Below are positions 56,400-64,000 of a stretch of 64,000 nucleotides of DNA, piece after piece. The stretch comes from Hyphomicrobium sp. Lineage in GTDB: Bacteria > Pseudomonadota > Alphaproteobacteria > Rhizobiales > Hyphomicrobiaceae. Location: contig NZ_JAIETU010000006.1 in the NCBI RefSeq assembly GCF_019744875.1, positions 1 to 64,000 of the forward strand. The letters run 5' to 3'. The translations under genes and the position numbers were made by a program. Below the pieces are notes generated by a model, which ran no database searches, was not told the DNA's origin, and saw nothing but the letters and a program-made list of their open reading frames with translations. Position 1 is the first letter of the stretch. Each line of letters begins with the position of its first letter.

Positions 56400-58076
56400 T
56401 CAAGGGAGCGGGAAGCGGACGCGAAGTGCGGCCGAGGCGGGCTGTGCTTTGCCGGCGGCCGGACGATCGGGTGCTGCGGCCGGCAGCGTGGCGGGCAGTG
56501 CGGCGTCGCGCGTGAGGCGTGCTCCGCGATAGCGATAGTGGCCAGTCATCTCATCGACGAACAGGGCGTCTTCGAGCTGCGGGCCCCAACCGCGGTTGTG
56601 AATGATCATCGGCCGTCCCGACGGGGCGATGACCGACGAGACCATGGCGATATGCGAGCGCGAGCCGCGGTTCTGTGGCCGGTAGTACGTCACGATATCG
56701 CCCGGGCGATAGTCCTCCGGGAACGTTGAGGGGGGCAGGCTTTCGCCCTGCGTGGCGAAGAAGCGGCGCAGCACCTCGGTGCGACGATGATCGATGTTCG
56801 TGTCGCCGGAGCCCGAGCGGGCGCGATGCACGAGCGGCTGCAGATCGACGCCCAGCGAGCGATAGGCGCGCACGATGACGTCGGTGCAGACGCCGAACAG
56901 GCCGTTCACGTCGCCCATCGGATAGGAAATGCTGCGGTAGGCGTCGTTATAGATGACGAACTTTCCGACTTGCGATTGCGCGGCCTTGGCGAGCTCGACG
57001 CCGAACGCTTCGTCGCTCAGGTTGGCCGGGTCGGATGTCGAGAAGGATGCAGGGACGGCGCGGGGCACGTCGTCGGTCGTGCAGATGCCCGGGCGGATGG
57101 GGACGCCATGCTCGTCGGTGTCCATTGCCGTCATGGTGTCGACGGGGCTCGGCGGCGCATTGCGGTCGACGGCCGCAAACGGGGCAAGTAGCGCAAGAAC
57201 GGCAGGCTGCGGCTTGCTGGTGGTTCCAGGCTCCGGGATGGCCGGGATGGATCGTTCGGCGCGGCGGGAAGGGATGGCCGCGCCAAGCGGGGCTTCGGGC
57301 GCGCCCGAGAGCGCGGCATGCGGCTCGGCCAGCCGTTGCGGTGCGGCGCGCGCGGGAGCAAGGGGCGCCGCGCCACCGTTGACGGGTGCAAGCGCAATGC
57401 GCTGGGCGACGGTTTCGCGCGCGCTGGTGCGCGGCACGGTGTCGATTGCCACCCGAAGCGGCGTGGCCGGCGGCCGTACGGACGCGAGCACGGCGTCAGG
57501 CGTGCGGATGCCGGCGAGCGTCATGTAGGCGTGCAGGCTGCGCATGCTCTGATGCACGACAACGGCGGACGCGACGATCAGGAACGGCAGCACGAGCAGC
57601 GCGAACGCCTGGCGGTCGTTGTGGCCGTAAGCCTGTGCGAAGGCGCGCGCGTCGGTCCGCACGCGGTCGAGGCGCTGGCGGGGGGCTGCGGCTTCGGAAA
57701 GCCGGGCGATGTGCGTCTGCAGGGTATCCGCGCGCCGCGCAACCGACGACTTCGCGCTCGTCCAGCAGCGGTCTGCCGTGCGGTTGAGATCGTCAAAGCG
57801 CAGGGAGCCGGCCGCGCGGGCGGCCTTGCGGAGATTGTCAGCGCTTGCGCGACCCTGGGCGGCGGCGCTGCGGGTCCACGCGCGCGCCCAAGCGGTGCTG
57901 CGTGCCCAGGCCGATCCCTTTTTTCGGAAGCGGAGGGGCGAGGCTGTCTTTGCGTGCGCGTTACCGCGGGCTTTTGTCTGCGCGCTGCCGCCAGACTTTG
58001 CATGCACCTGCGACGCCACAAGCGCGCTGGCGCGGTGGGGTTTCCCCTTCGACCGTTGCTTGCGGGGCTTCTTCAC
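56400..58076 (-). CDS. DUF1287 family protein, intact copy
   Basis: 558 residues starting with a GTG at 58076. An Arg/Lys/Ala-rich cytoplasmic N terminus (about 1-150) precedes a membrane helix (about 160-178), then a long Pro/Ala linker (about 190-330). The C-terminal DUF1287 domain (about 360-515) has YPMGDVNGLFGVCTDVIVRAYRSLG, where the Cys could be a nucleophile, NIDHRRTEVLRRFF, and SHIAMVSSV with a His. The domain is related to papain-like NlpC/P60 folds. The protein is therefore likely a membrane-anchored periplasmic amidase or peptidase; the substrate is unknown. It is convergent with the MBOAT-SGNH pair. Confidence 0.85.
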   Translation of the reverse strand: MKKPRKQRSKGKPHRASALVASQVHAKSGGSAQTKARGNAHAKTASPLRFRKKGSAWARSTAWARAWTRSAAAQGRASADNLRKAARAAGSLRFDDLNRTADRCWTSAKSSVARRADTLQTHIARLSEAAAPRQRLDRVRTDARAFAQAYGHNDRQAFALLVLPFLIVASAVVVHQSMRSLHAYMTLAGIRTPDAVLASVRPPATPLRVAIDTVPRTSARETVAQRIALAPVNGGAAPLAPARAAPQRLAEPHAALSGAPEAPLGAAIPSRRAERSIPAIPEPGTTSKPQPAVLALLAPFAAVDRNAPPSPVDTMTAMDTDEHGVPIRPGICTTDDVPRAVPASFSTSDPANLSDEAFGVELAKAAQSQVGKFVIYNDAYRSISYPMGDVNGLFGVCTDVIVRAYRSLGVDLQPLVHRARSGSGDTNIDHRRTEVLRRFFATQGESLPPSTFPEDYRPGDIVTYYRPQNRGSRSHIAMVSSVIAPSGRPMIIHNRGWGPQLEDALFVDEMTGHYRYRGARLTRDAALPATLPAAAPDRPAAGKAQPASAALRVRFPLP

Positions 58077-58153
58077 GTGATGCCAGATTCCGCGCGAGAG
58101 TTGTTCGTTAATTGTAGCTTACAACCCAATGGTTTGCCATTGAAATTGTGCGT

Positions 58154-59065
58154 TTACGGAGGCCTTGGAATGGCGTTTTCGGTGTTCGCGGTCGCAAACA
58201 ACAAATGACGGCGTAGCTGCAACACATCAGCGCTCGCCTCACGCAGCTCGCGCAGGGACGTGTCGCCGTCGCTCTTCGAAAGCTTCCGCCCCGTCGCGTC
58301 GTTGAGAAGCGGGTGGTGGTGGTAGAGCGGCTCGGGCAATCCCAGAAGCGCCTGCAGCAGGCGGTGCAGGCTGGTGGCCGCGAACAGGTCTCGGCCGCGC
58401 GTGACGTGGGTCACGCCCTGCGCGGCATCGTCGATGGTCACGGCGAGATGGTAGCTCGCCGGTACATCCTTGCGCACGACGACGGCATCGCCCCAGACCG
58501 CGGGATCGCATTCGATGCGAACCGGCACACCCTCCGCATCGAGTTCCGTGAACGTCACGCGGCGCGAGCCGGTGATCTGCTCGAGGGAGCTAAGCGCGCG
58601 GTCCATGTGGAAGCGCAGCGCGAACGGCTCCTTGCGCGCGAGGCGCGCGGCGATCTCCTCCGGCGCCAAGTGCTTGTGCAGGCCCGGATAGAGGGGCGCG
58701 CCATCCGGATCGCGTGCTTCGGGGTTGGATTTCGTCGCTTCGGCGATTTCGGAGCGCGTGGCGAAGCACGGATAGAGCAGGCCAAGCTTCAGCAGCATGT
58801 CGGACGCGCGGCCGTAGGTGGCGAAGCGCTCGCTCTGGCGCATCACCGGTTCTTCCCACTCTATGCCGAGCCAGCGCAGGTCCTCGTACATTTGCGTGAT
58901 GTAGGCTTCCCGGCAGCGCGCGATGTCGATGTCTTCGATGCGCAGCAGAAAGCGGCCGCCGAGGCGGCGGGCCATGTCGGAGCCGATCCACGCAGAGACG
59001 GCGTGGCCGAGATGAAGCTCGCCGTTCGGGCTCGGGGCGAAACGCAGGACGGGGCGGACGCTCAT
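58154..59065 (-). CDS. gluQ: Glutamyl-Q tRNA(Asp) synthetase
   Basis: 303 residues, truncated class I synthetase of the GluQRS type that attaches glutamate to queuosine in tRNA-Asp. HIGH-type motif FAPSPNGELHLGHAVSAWI is at about residue 8. The KMSKS-like KLSKSDGD is near 262. The anticodon-binding region of GluRS is absent. Lone minus-strand gene after the DUF1287 promoter region. Confidence 0.93.
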   Translation of the reverse strand: MSVRPVLRFAPSPNGELHLGHAVSAWIGSDMARRLGGRFLLRIEDIDIARCREAYITQMYEDLRWLGIEWEEPVMRQSERFATYGRASDMLLKLGLLYPCFATRSEIAEATKSNPEARDPDGAPLYPGLHKHLAPEEIAARLARKEPFALRFHMDRALSSLEQITGSRRVTFTELDAEGVPVRIECDPAVWGDAVVVRKDVPASYHLAVTIDDAAQGVTHVTRGRDLFAATSLHRLLQALLGLPEPLYHHHPLLNDATGRKLSKSDGDTSLRELREASADVLQLRRHLLFATANTENAIPRPP

Positions 59066-59101
59066 GCTGTCGCTTTCATTGCCAGCCCATTGCGTCTGTC
59101 C

Positions 59102-59641
59102 CTACTCGCATTGTCCCGAGCGTCCGGCGCCGGGCTGGTAGGTGCGGGCCACCGCTTCCACGATGCGGTCGTAGATATGGCGCTCGGCAACCGGATAGAG
59201 CAGCGCCCAACTGTTGATGAGGCGACCGCCGCACGTGAAGCTCACGCGCTCGTAGAAATGCATGTTGCCACGCGTGCCTGAGACGATGAACCAGCTGCGG
59301 TTCACGGGCGCGAAGTCGATGTCGGAGCCGCTGTAGTTTTCGGTCAGGAGCTGCTCGCGGTATTCCAACATCGTGACGGCGCTGTCGTTGGCGAACGCGC
59401 CGACGACGAGGCGCGCGGCGCCGTCATGGGATGCGAGCACGTGGCCATGCTCGTCGGGCGTGCTGTCGCGCGGGGCGAAGACGGAGCCGGGATAGGCAAT
59501 CATGAAGCCATAGCGCTCGCTCGCGATCGTCTCCCACTGCTGGAGCCGAAGGCGGGCCGCGAAGCCCGGAGAGGCGATTGCGAGCATCGTCGCCGAGAAG
59601 GCCGCGAGCGAGACGGCGGCGTTGTTCCAGGTGCGCGTCAT
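59102..59641 (-). CDS. Hypothetical secreted protein
   Basis: 179 residues from the ATG at 59641, with a signal peptide of about 33 residues. The mature part begins RLQQWETIASERYGFMIAYPGSVF and contains two Cys (SFTCGG and SGQCE). No domain recognised; the pattern YGFMIAYPxxVF is seen in short periplasmic proteins of alphaproteobacteria. Divergent from the AlkA-type gene. Confidence 0.68.
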   Translation of the reverse strand: MTRTWNNAAVSLAAFSATMLAIASPGFAARLRLQQWETIASERYGFMIAYPGSVFAPRDSTPDEHGHVLASHDGAARLVVGAFANDSAVTMLEYREQLLTENYSGSDIDFAPVNRSWFIVSGTRGNMHFYERVSFTCGGRLINSWALLYPVAERHIYDRIVEAVARTYQPGAGRSGQCE

Positions 59642-59721
59642 GTCACCACCCTCCACGCGAGACTACCCAAGGCCAGGCTCCTCACCTTAAAATGAGACGA
59701 AGCCAACGAAAAGCGAGGAGC

Positions 59722-60402
59722 ATGGCAGTGGCCGCGCCCAAGGCACGCCGTCCACACAAACCGCGCCCGCCCGCTCGTGCGCGGACGTTGAACACCGCGC
59801 GCGATATCCGCGCGGGGACGACGGCCTTGAAAGCGCTCTGTCCCGGGCTTGCGCGCGTGCACGCGCTCGTTGGCGATCCGCCGTTGCGACGTCATCCGCC
59901 GGGTTTCTCCGGATTGGCGCAGGTGATCGTGGGGCAGCAGGTTTCGGCGGCGAGCGCGCGCGCGATCTGGGGGCGCACGGCGGCGCTGGTCGATCCCTTC
60001 GAGCCCGCATCTTTTTTGCGCGAGGACGACAGCGCGTTGCGCGCGGCGGGACTGTCCGGGGGCAAGGTGCGGACATTGCGGGCGGCTGCCGAGGCGGTCC
60101 TGGCCGGCAGGCTTGCGCTCGATGGCGCGCAATCGATCGAGGTGCTGCGGGAGGACATGCTGGCCGTCTCCGGCATCGGGCCCTGGACGGCCGACATCTA
60201 CATCATGTTTTGCCTGGGCCATGCGGACGGCTTTGCGCCCGGCGATCTTGCGCTGCAACTGGCCGCGCAGCGGGCGCTTCAGCTCGAAGCACGCCCGAGC
60301 GCGCAGGAGCTTCTTGAAATCTCAGAACGCTGGCGACCCTGGCGCGGCGTGGCCGCAAGGCTGCTGTGGGTGTTCCACGGTTTCCGCGAGCCGGGAGGCT
60401 GA
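59722..60402 (+). CDS. DNA-3-methyladenine glycosylase (AlkA/HhH-GPD)
   Basis: 226 residues from the ATG at 59722, preceded by GCGAGGAGC. The HhH-GPD core includes LAQVIVGQQVSAASA, SGGKVRTLRAAAE, the hairpin LAVSGIGPWTADIYIMF and the catalytic-type Asp in GFAPGDLAL. It excises alkylated bases from DNA. The first 25 residues are basic. Gene starts 81 bases after the divergent secreted-protein start. Confidence 0.9.
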   Translation: MAVAAPKARRPHKPRPPARARTLNTARDIRAGTTALKALCPGLARVHALVGDPPLRRHPPGFSGLAQVIVGQQVSAASARAIWGRTAALVDPFEPASFLREDDSALRAAGLSGGKVRTLRAAAEAVLAGRLALDGAQSIEVLREDMLAVSGIGPWTADIYIMFCLGHADGFAPGDLALQLAAQRALQLEARPSAQELLEISERWRPWRGVAARLLWVFHGFREPGG

Positions 60403-60534
60403 CTGTCATCCAGCCTGCATATTCGGCCGTATAATCAGGAAGATCCCGTGATTTATCCCGGGATTTCCCGCGTGAAGCTCCTGGGCTTCACAGAGCTGAC
60501 ATGCGTCGCTAGTATCCGCTCGCGATAGCGGGGG

Positions 60535-61131
60535 GTGACGCCTCGATTTGAACCGACTGGAAGCAAGCTGGTGAATGCCCATGCTGCCACGCCGGAATCC
60601 TTTCCGGCACTGGTTCTCAACGCTGACTTCAGGCCCCTGAGCTACTATCCGTTATCGCTCTGGAGCTGGCAGGAGTCGGTGAAGGCTGTCTTTTTGGACC
60701 GCGTCAACATCGTCTCCGAGTACGACCGGACGGTGCGAAGCTCGTCCTTCGAGATGCGGCTGCCGTCTGTCGTCTCGCTCAAAACCTACGTAAAACCAGC
60801 GCTTTATCCCGCGTTCACACGGTTCAACGTGTTTTTGCGCGACCGGTTCTCGTGCCAGTACTGCAGCTGTCGCGAGGATCTGACGTTCGATCATCTGATC
60901 CCGCGGTCGCGCGGTGGGCTCACGCGCTGGGACAACGTCGTCACCGCGTGCGCGCCCTGCAATCTCAAGAAGGGCGGGGCGATGCCGTGGGATGCGGGCA
61001 TGCGGCCCTATCAGCATCCCTATCGTCCGACGGTGTTCGAACTGCACCGCAACGGGCGGCTGTTTCCGCCCAACTATCTGCACGATAGCTGGCTCGACTA
61101 TCTCTATTGGGATACCGAGCTCGAGCCCTAG
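60535..61131 (+). CDS. HNH endonuclease family protein
   Basis: 198 residues (186 from the GTG at 60571, which may be the true start). An N-terminal VLNADFRPLSYYPLSLWSWQESVKAVF region is followed by an HNH-like zinc domain CQYCSCREDLTFDHLIPRSRGG...CAPCNLKKG. This architecture is common as a single chromosomal gene of unclear role in alphaproteobacteria. GGGGG lies before the GTG at 60535. Confidence 0.85.
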   Translation: MTPRFEPTGSKLVNAHAATPESFPALVLNADFRPLSYYPLSLWSWQESVKAVFLDRVNIVSEYDRTVRSSSFEMRLPSVVSLKTYVKPALYPAFTRFNVFLRDRFSCQYCSCREDLTFDHLIPRSRGGLTRWDNVVTACAPCNLKKGGAMPWDAGMRPYQHPYRPTVFELHRNGRLFPPNYLHDSWLDYLYWDTELEP

Positions 61132-61436
61132 GGCTGCTTTTGCACCGCGACATCGTGATTTTCGGCGGAGCCCACTTTTGCGCGCGCGTTGGCGTGTGCG
61201 TGCGGCTCTCGCAATAAAAAAGGCCCCGTTGCCGGGGCCAAGGATTGGAAGGCACTTCGAAGTGTCATCCGCGCGTGCAGCCTCGCAAGGCCGGTGAGTC
61301 ACGCGGCGAATGATTTCCGGATGGGATCGGCGGGGGCCGATCTCAGGCGGTGTGTCTTGAGCGCGGCTGCCAAGAGCCGGTCCGCTTTACGCGGAACTGC
61401 GGCACGGCCCCGGAGCGCGCTCGTTTCGGAAACGCG
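61132..61436. other. Region between the HNH gene and the small conserved gene
   Basis: About 300 bases with no confident gene. It contains the minus-strand terminator at 61215-61239. On the minus strand a frame without a start remains open from the small gene's TAA to a TGA at 61299-61301. Confidence 0.4.
61215..61239 (-). terminator. Rho-independent terminator (minus strand)
   Basis: CGGGGCC (61239-61233 minus) pairs with GGCCCCG around a 4-nt loop, and the minus-strand transcript then runs into seven T. It would end transcripts of the small gene at 61437-61652. Confidence 0.8.
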
Positions 61437-61652
61437 TTAGGCGGCGCGCTTTTCGGGTTTCGCGCAGAGAACGTAGGCGATGGATTCGACCGCCTTGCCC
61501 CAATCGGCCGCATCGGCCTGCCGGGTTTCAACGCCGAAGGCGCGCATGGCATCGTGTGCCGTGCCTCCATCGCGGAAAAACCGGGCGCAGGACTGGCGTG
61601 CAATGCCCATGGACTGGTGCCACTGCATCGGATTGACGTGATCGGGGGTCAT
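61437..61652 (-). CDS. Small hypothetical protein
   Basis: 71 residues from the ATG at 61652, preceded by AGGAAGGAACG. It begins MTPDHVNPMQWHQSMG and contains RQSCARFFRDGG and the helix GKAVESIAYVLCAKPEK. The composition and a strong ribosome site support a real gene. No family recognised. Confidence 0.65.
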   Translation of the reverse strand: MTPDHVNPMQWHQSMGIARQSCARFFRDGGTAHDAMRAFGVETRQADAADWGKAVESIAYVLCAKPEKRAA

Positions 61653-62999
61653 GGAACGTTCCTTCCTACTGTAACGCGCAGATGGATCGGCAAGCACACC
61701 ACTTTTTCAGTGCCACTACGCAAAACCGGTTCATGCAGCACCAACTGGGACTGGTGTCAGATACGCGGTATGCTTGCCTTCTCGTGGAAGACGGAAACCG
61801 TCTTCAATTCTCTCGGCCGGTTACGCGATACAAAAGTTCGACCTCACTCGTTCGCTTTGGCGCTATTTCGCCTTTGCGCTTGCCTCACCCGGGGACCGCC
61901 CCCCGGTGCGCGCCGCCGCTAGGACGGCGCCAACAGCATCGTGCAAAGAACGCCACTCATTCACTTCACTCGGCATGCAACTCACTCACTTGTTACGCGG
62001 TGCCGTGTTGATCGCGGCCAGCCATGACCGAACGCACACGAAGAGGCTGGCGCCGACGCAAACGACACTTGAACGCTGACTGATGTGGGACGCAGAACAG
62101 GACGCAGACTGGACGGGTACGCGAACTACGACACGGTTAGTGGGACGCTGTTACGCGGACGCGGGTACGCAGACTGGACCTGGGTGGCGAGCCGCTCGCC
62201 GATACGCTGGGACTTCCTCGACCTTGCGGCTCGCTTCATGGTCTCGAACACGCCGGCGAGCGTGCTCTTGGGGGATGCAGTGGGGTACGCAGACACTTCG
62301 GTACGCAGAACTGGGGTACGCAGAACTCGGGCGCTAGGGACTGGGGTACGCAAAACCAGGGTACGCAGAACGGACTTGGGGGACGCGGTACTCAACTCGA
62401 CTGAACGCAACTCGTCGGTACGCAACAGAACGCTACTCAACACGCTACTCAGCTCTGGGGCACGCATACGCAACGCAACGCTACTCGGTATGTCAGTGAC
62501 GCAAGGGCTACTCAGTGGGTTCCGGCTCGCGGAACGAAGTCCTGTTGAAAACTCACGCAACGCCTCGGTGGGACTTTGCTTCTGCGCCAGGTTTCGCGAA
62601 TTCGCAGTTTCGGCCGGGACAGTTTCCGAAACTTGGCGCGCCGACCGATTCCTAATCGGCAACATTTCCCTCCACCGCGGTACGCTCACACTTCAGTTCC
62701 TTTTGTGTTCCGCGAACAAGGCCAATAAACCGTGACACTATGGCCACGCGAAGGCTGAAAATTGACTGGCGAGCGTTATGTTGTTGACTGGATGTGAACG
62801 CGCCACATGCGATGCGCGCAAGCGGTTCAGCGCATTCGAAAATCACGGCGCGCGGAGGCGCAGCAGTGCTGCTGTTGATAACCGGAACGCGCGATTTGCG
62901 AGGGTGTGAGAGGCATGGCGCCGCCAGAAGATTCCGGTGCGCGCTACGTTTTCAGCGCCGAATCGAGATGCCGTGCGCGCCGCTCAACGGCGCAGTCGG
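61653..62999. other. Long region without a confident gene
   Basis: About 1.35 kb between two minus-strand genes. Long ORFs exist on both strands across it (about 216 codons on plus from 62085 and 187 on minus from 62126), but neither shows a ribosome site or a recognisable fold. Base composition is lower in GC than the surroundings, and short repeats dominate 62083-62520. Confidence 0.5.
62083..62520. repeat. Field of degenerate 15-bp repeats
   Basis: The clearest run (62299-62387) has units close to GGGGTACGCAGAACT every 15 bases: 62299, 62313, 62328, 62343, 62358 and 62373. Variants (GACGCAGAACAG, GGGTACGCAGAC, GTACGCAACAGAACG, CTACTCAACACG) occur from 62083 to about 62515. In one frame the plus strand encodes the pentapeptide pattern WGTQN, but the frame is broken by stops. 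Confidence 0.7.
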
Positions 63000-63419
63000 C
63001 TAGAAGCTTGCCGCGACGAGCGCCGGAATTGGCTTGCTTGCTTTCCGGGGTTTGGACGCGCGAGCCTGCTGGGCGACCGCTTTCTTCTGCGTGCGGGAGC
63101 GGCGCTTCCGGCGCGCTCCATATTCGGCTTCGACCTGTTCGAGAAGCCAGGCGTCACGATGCGCCTGCAGGATGAGCCAGTAGAGGGCGGTCGTGCCGGT
63201 CAGGGCGGCAAGGCCCGCGGCAAGCTTTGGAGTGACGCGGGCACGGCTGCCCAGAAACTGCGAGAGCGCGCTGCGAGAGATACCCAGCTCCCGGGCGATC
63301 TCCTTTTTCTTCATGTCGAGGTGTGGCAGCACGTCTTCGCCGACGATTTCGCCGGGATGGCGAGGGCCGAGGAGGGCAAGCTCCTCCTTTTCCTGTTGCT
63401 TGAATCTGCAAGTATGCAT
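63000..63419 (-). CDS. HigA-like XRE-family regulator (antitoxin type)
   Basis: 139 residues. The helix-turn-helix domain has the HigA signature HPGEIVGEDVLPHL...ISRSALSQFL, then VTPKLAAGLAALTG and a YWLILQAHRDAWLLEQ tail like that of HigA antitoxins. The remaining 40 residues are Lys/Arg/Ala-rich. No HigB-type toxin gene is next to it on either side. An inverted repeat immediately upstream suggests autoregulation. Confidence 0.8.
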   Translation of the reverse strand: MHTCRFKQQEKEELALLGPRHPGEIVGEDVLPHLDMKKKEIARELGISRSALSQFLGSRARVTPKLAAGLAALTGTTALYWLILQAHRDAWLLEQVEAEYGARRKRRSRTQKKAVAQQARASKPRKASKPIPALVAASF

Positions 63420-63428
63420 CGGGGCAGT

Positions 63429-63455
63429 CTGTTGTTTTTATTCGATAAACAACAG
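63429..63455. promoter_or_regulatory. Inverted repeat upstream of the HigA-like gene
   Basis: CTGTTGTTT (63429-63437) and AAACAACAG (63447-63455) are perfect complements separated by 9 bases, 10 bases from the ATG at 63419. This is the expected place for an autoregulatory operator. Confidence 0.55.
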
Positions 63456-63590
63456 TAGTCGCTCTGTCACTGAGTCGACATCTTAAAGTCATTTCTCAAT
63501 ATAGTTCGGCATCTCGTTGTGCTTTCTAGGGCACGTGAGTGCGCAAAGCGTTGGAGAGGCGCCGATTTCCCGGTGCCCAGCGTTCAGGTG

Positions 63591-64000
63591 TCAGTCGCCG
63601 GTCGAGGCGGACTGAATGGCGGCCTTGGCGGTCAGCGCGAAAATGACGAGCGAGGCGATGACGTTCCAGCCGGCCATCGAGAGGCCCGCGAACGTCCACG
63701 CGGCCTCGTCGCAGCGCACGACGCGCGTCTGCTGGAGGCCGCTCAGGAGGTCGGAGGCCGAGGTCGGGAGGGCCTGCGCCGCGCCGCACGTGTCGGGACC
63801 GGGCCAGAACTTCCATTCGGCGCCCGCGTGATAGACGCCGAGCCCGGCATTGCCGAGGAAGGCGAGGGCTACGAGGAAAAAGAGGAGCGCGGCGATGCGT
63901 GGCATCTCCGAGACCAGCGCCATGGCGACGAACAGGAGCGGGATGGCGGCGTAGTAGGCATAGCGCTGCATGAGGCAGAGCGGGCAGGGCGCGTATCCGC
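63591..64000 (-). CDS. dsbB: Disulfide bond formation protein B (partial, 5' end outside window)
   Basis: Reoxidises DsbA at the inner membrane and passes electrons to quinone. The visible 136 codons contain the first CPLC pair, followed by LMQRYAYYAAIPLLF, three hydrophobic segments and a second periplasmic loop with DTCGAAQALPTSASDLL and VVRCDEAAWTFAG, the second Cys pair of the family. The first helix and start codon lie beyond the window edge. A start at 63971 would be an artefact because it removes the CxxC. Confidence 0.9.
   Translation of the reverse strand, partial: GYAPCPLCLMQRYAYYAAIPLLFVAMALVSEMPRIAALLFFLVALAFLGNAGLGVYHAGAEWKFWPGPDTCGAAQALPTSASDLLSGLQQTRVVRCDEAAWTFAGLSMAGWNVIASLVIFALTAKAAIQSASTGD

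Larger units (their letters stand above)
53920..56690. repeat. Right unit of the tandem duplication
   Basis: The right unit carries MBOAT, SGNH and the 3' region of the intact DUF1287 gene. The alignment with the left unit begins at GGTTTGCGCT (53920) and runs through the SGNH gene to the DUF1287 3' end. The right limit is set by how much of DUF1287 survives in the left unit. Confidence 0.8.

Noticed and set aside
62083-62520. CRISPR array
   Set aside because: Repeats are 15 bp, contiguous and degenerate with no spacers of constant length, and no cas gene is near.
63420-63590. A HigB toxin gene next to the HigA-like gene
   Set aside because: No ORF of the expected 90-110 codons with a RelE-like pattern is present on either strand here.

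Overview
The window looks like a chromosomal stretch of a high-GC alphaproteobacterium of the Hyphomicrobiales, most likely Hyphomicrobium-like. That placement is an inference from the gene content: a second-type infA beside a cold shock gene, rpmI-rplT-pheS-pheT in one run, rsmI-yraN-gshB clustering, and TonB receptors with Lys/Ala-rich leaders. No integrase, transposase, phage structural gene or CRISPR array was seen. The window opens inside a 23S rRNA gene and closes inside a dsbB gene.

Layout. 0-1.35 kb: 3' half of 23S rRNA, spacer, 5S rRNA, operon terminator. 1.4-9 kb: msrA, small secreted or membrane proteins, a family 2 glycosyltransferase divergent from a periplasmic solute-binding protein, and a coupled metallophosphoesterase/GT4 pair. 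9-15 kb: translation genes (infA paralogue, csp, rpmI, rplT, pheS, pheT), with a structured rpmI leader and tandem repeats before pheS. 15-25.6 kb: NDH-2 dehydrogenase, Gfa-like protein, C92 papain-like protein, MltB-type transglycosylase, lepA, DUF2130 protein and an EF-hand protein. 25.8-29.1 kb: copper locus (P-type ATPase divergent from a CsoR-type repressor over paired operators, then a DUF411 protein). 29.1-33.3 kb and 41.7-46.3 kb: two metal-uptake clusters, each with a TonB-dependent siderophore-type receptor; one has a Fur-type palindrome nearby and the other a PepSY reductase-like protein. Between them lie tRNA-Ala, yggT, a DUF167 gene, folD, comM and a large autotransporter. 46.5-51 kb: gshB, rsmI, yraN and neighbours.

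51.2-58.1 kb is the most unusual part. It is a tandem duplication of a cassette: an MBOAT acyltransferase gene, an SGNH-type gene whose GTG start lies inside the MBOAT 3' end, and a convergent DUF1287 gene. In the left unit the DUF1287 gene is reduced to a short relic and the SGNH reading frame runs into it. In the right unit all three genes are intact. The pairing resembles the O-acylation systems of alginate and peptidoglycan, but the substrate here is unknown.

58.1-64 kb: gluQ, a secreted protein, an AlkA-type glycosylase, an HNH protein, a small conserved-looking protein, about 1.3 kb with no confident gene but a degenerate 15-bp repeat field, a HigA-like regulator without a toxin partner, and the partial dsbB.
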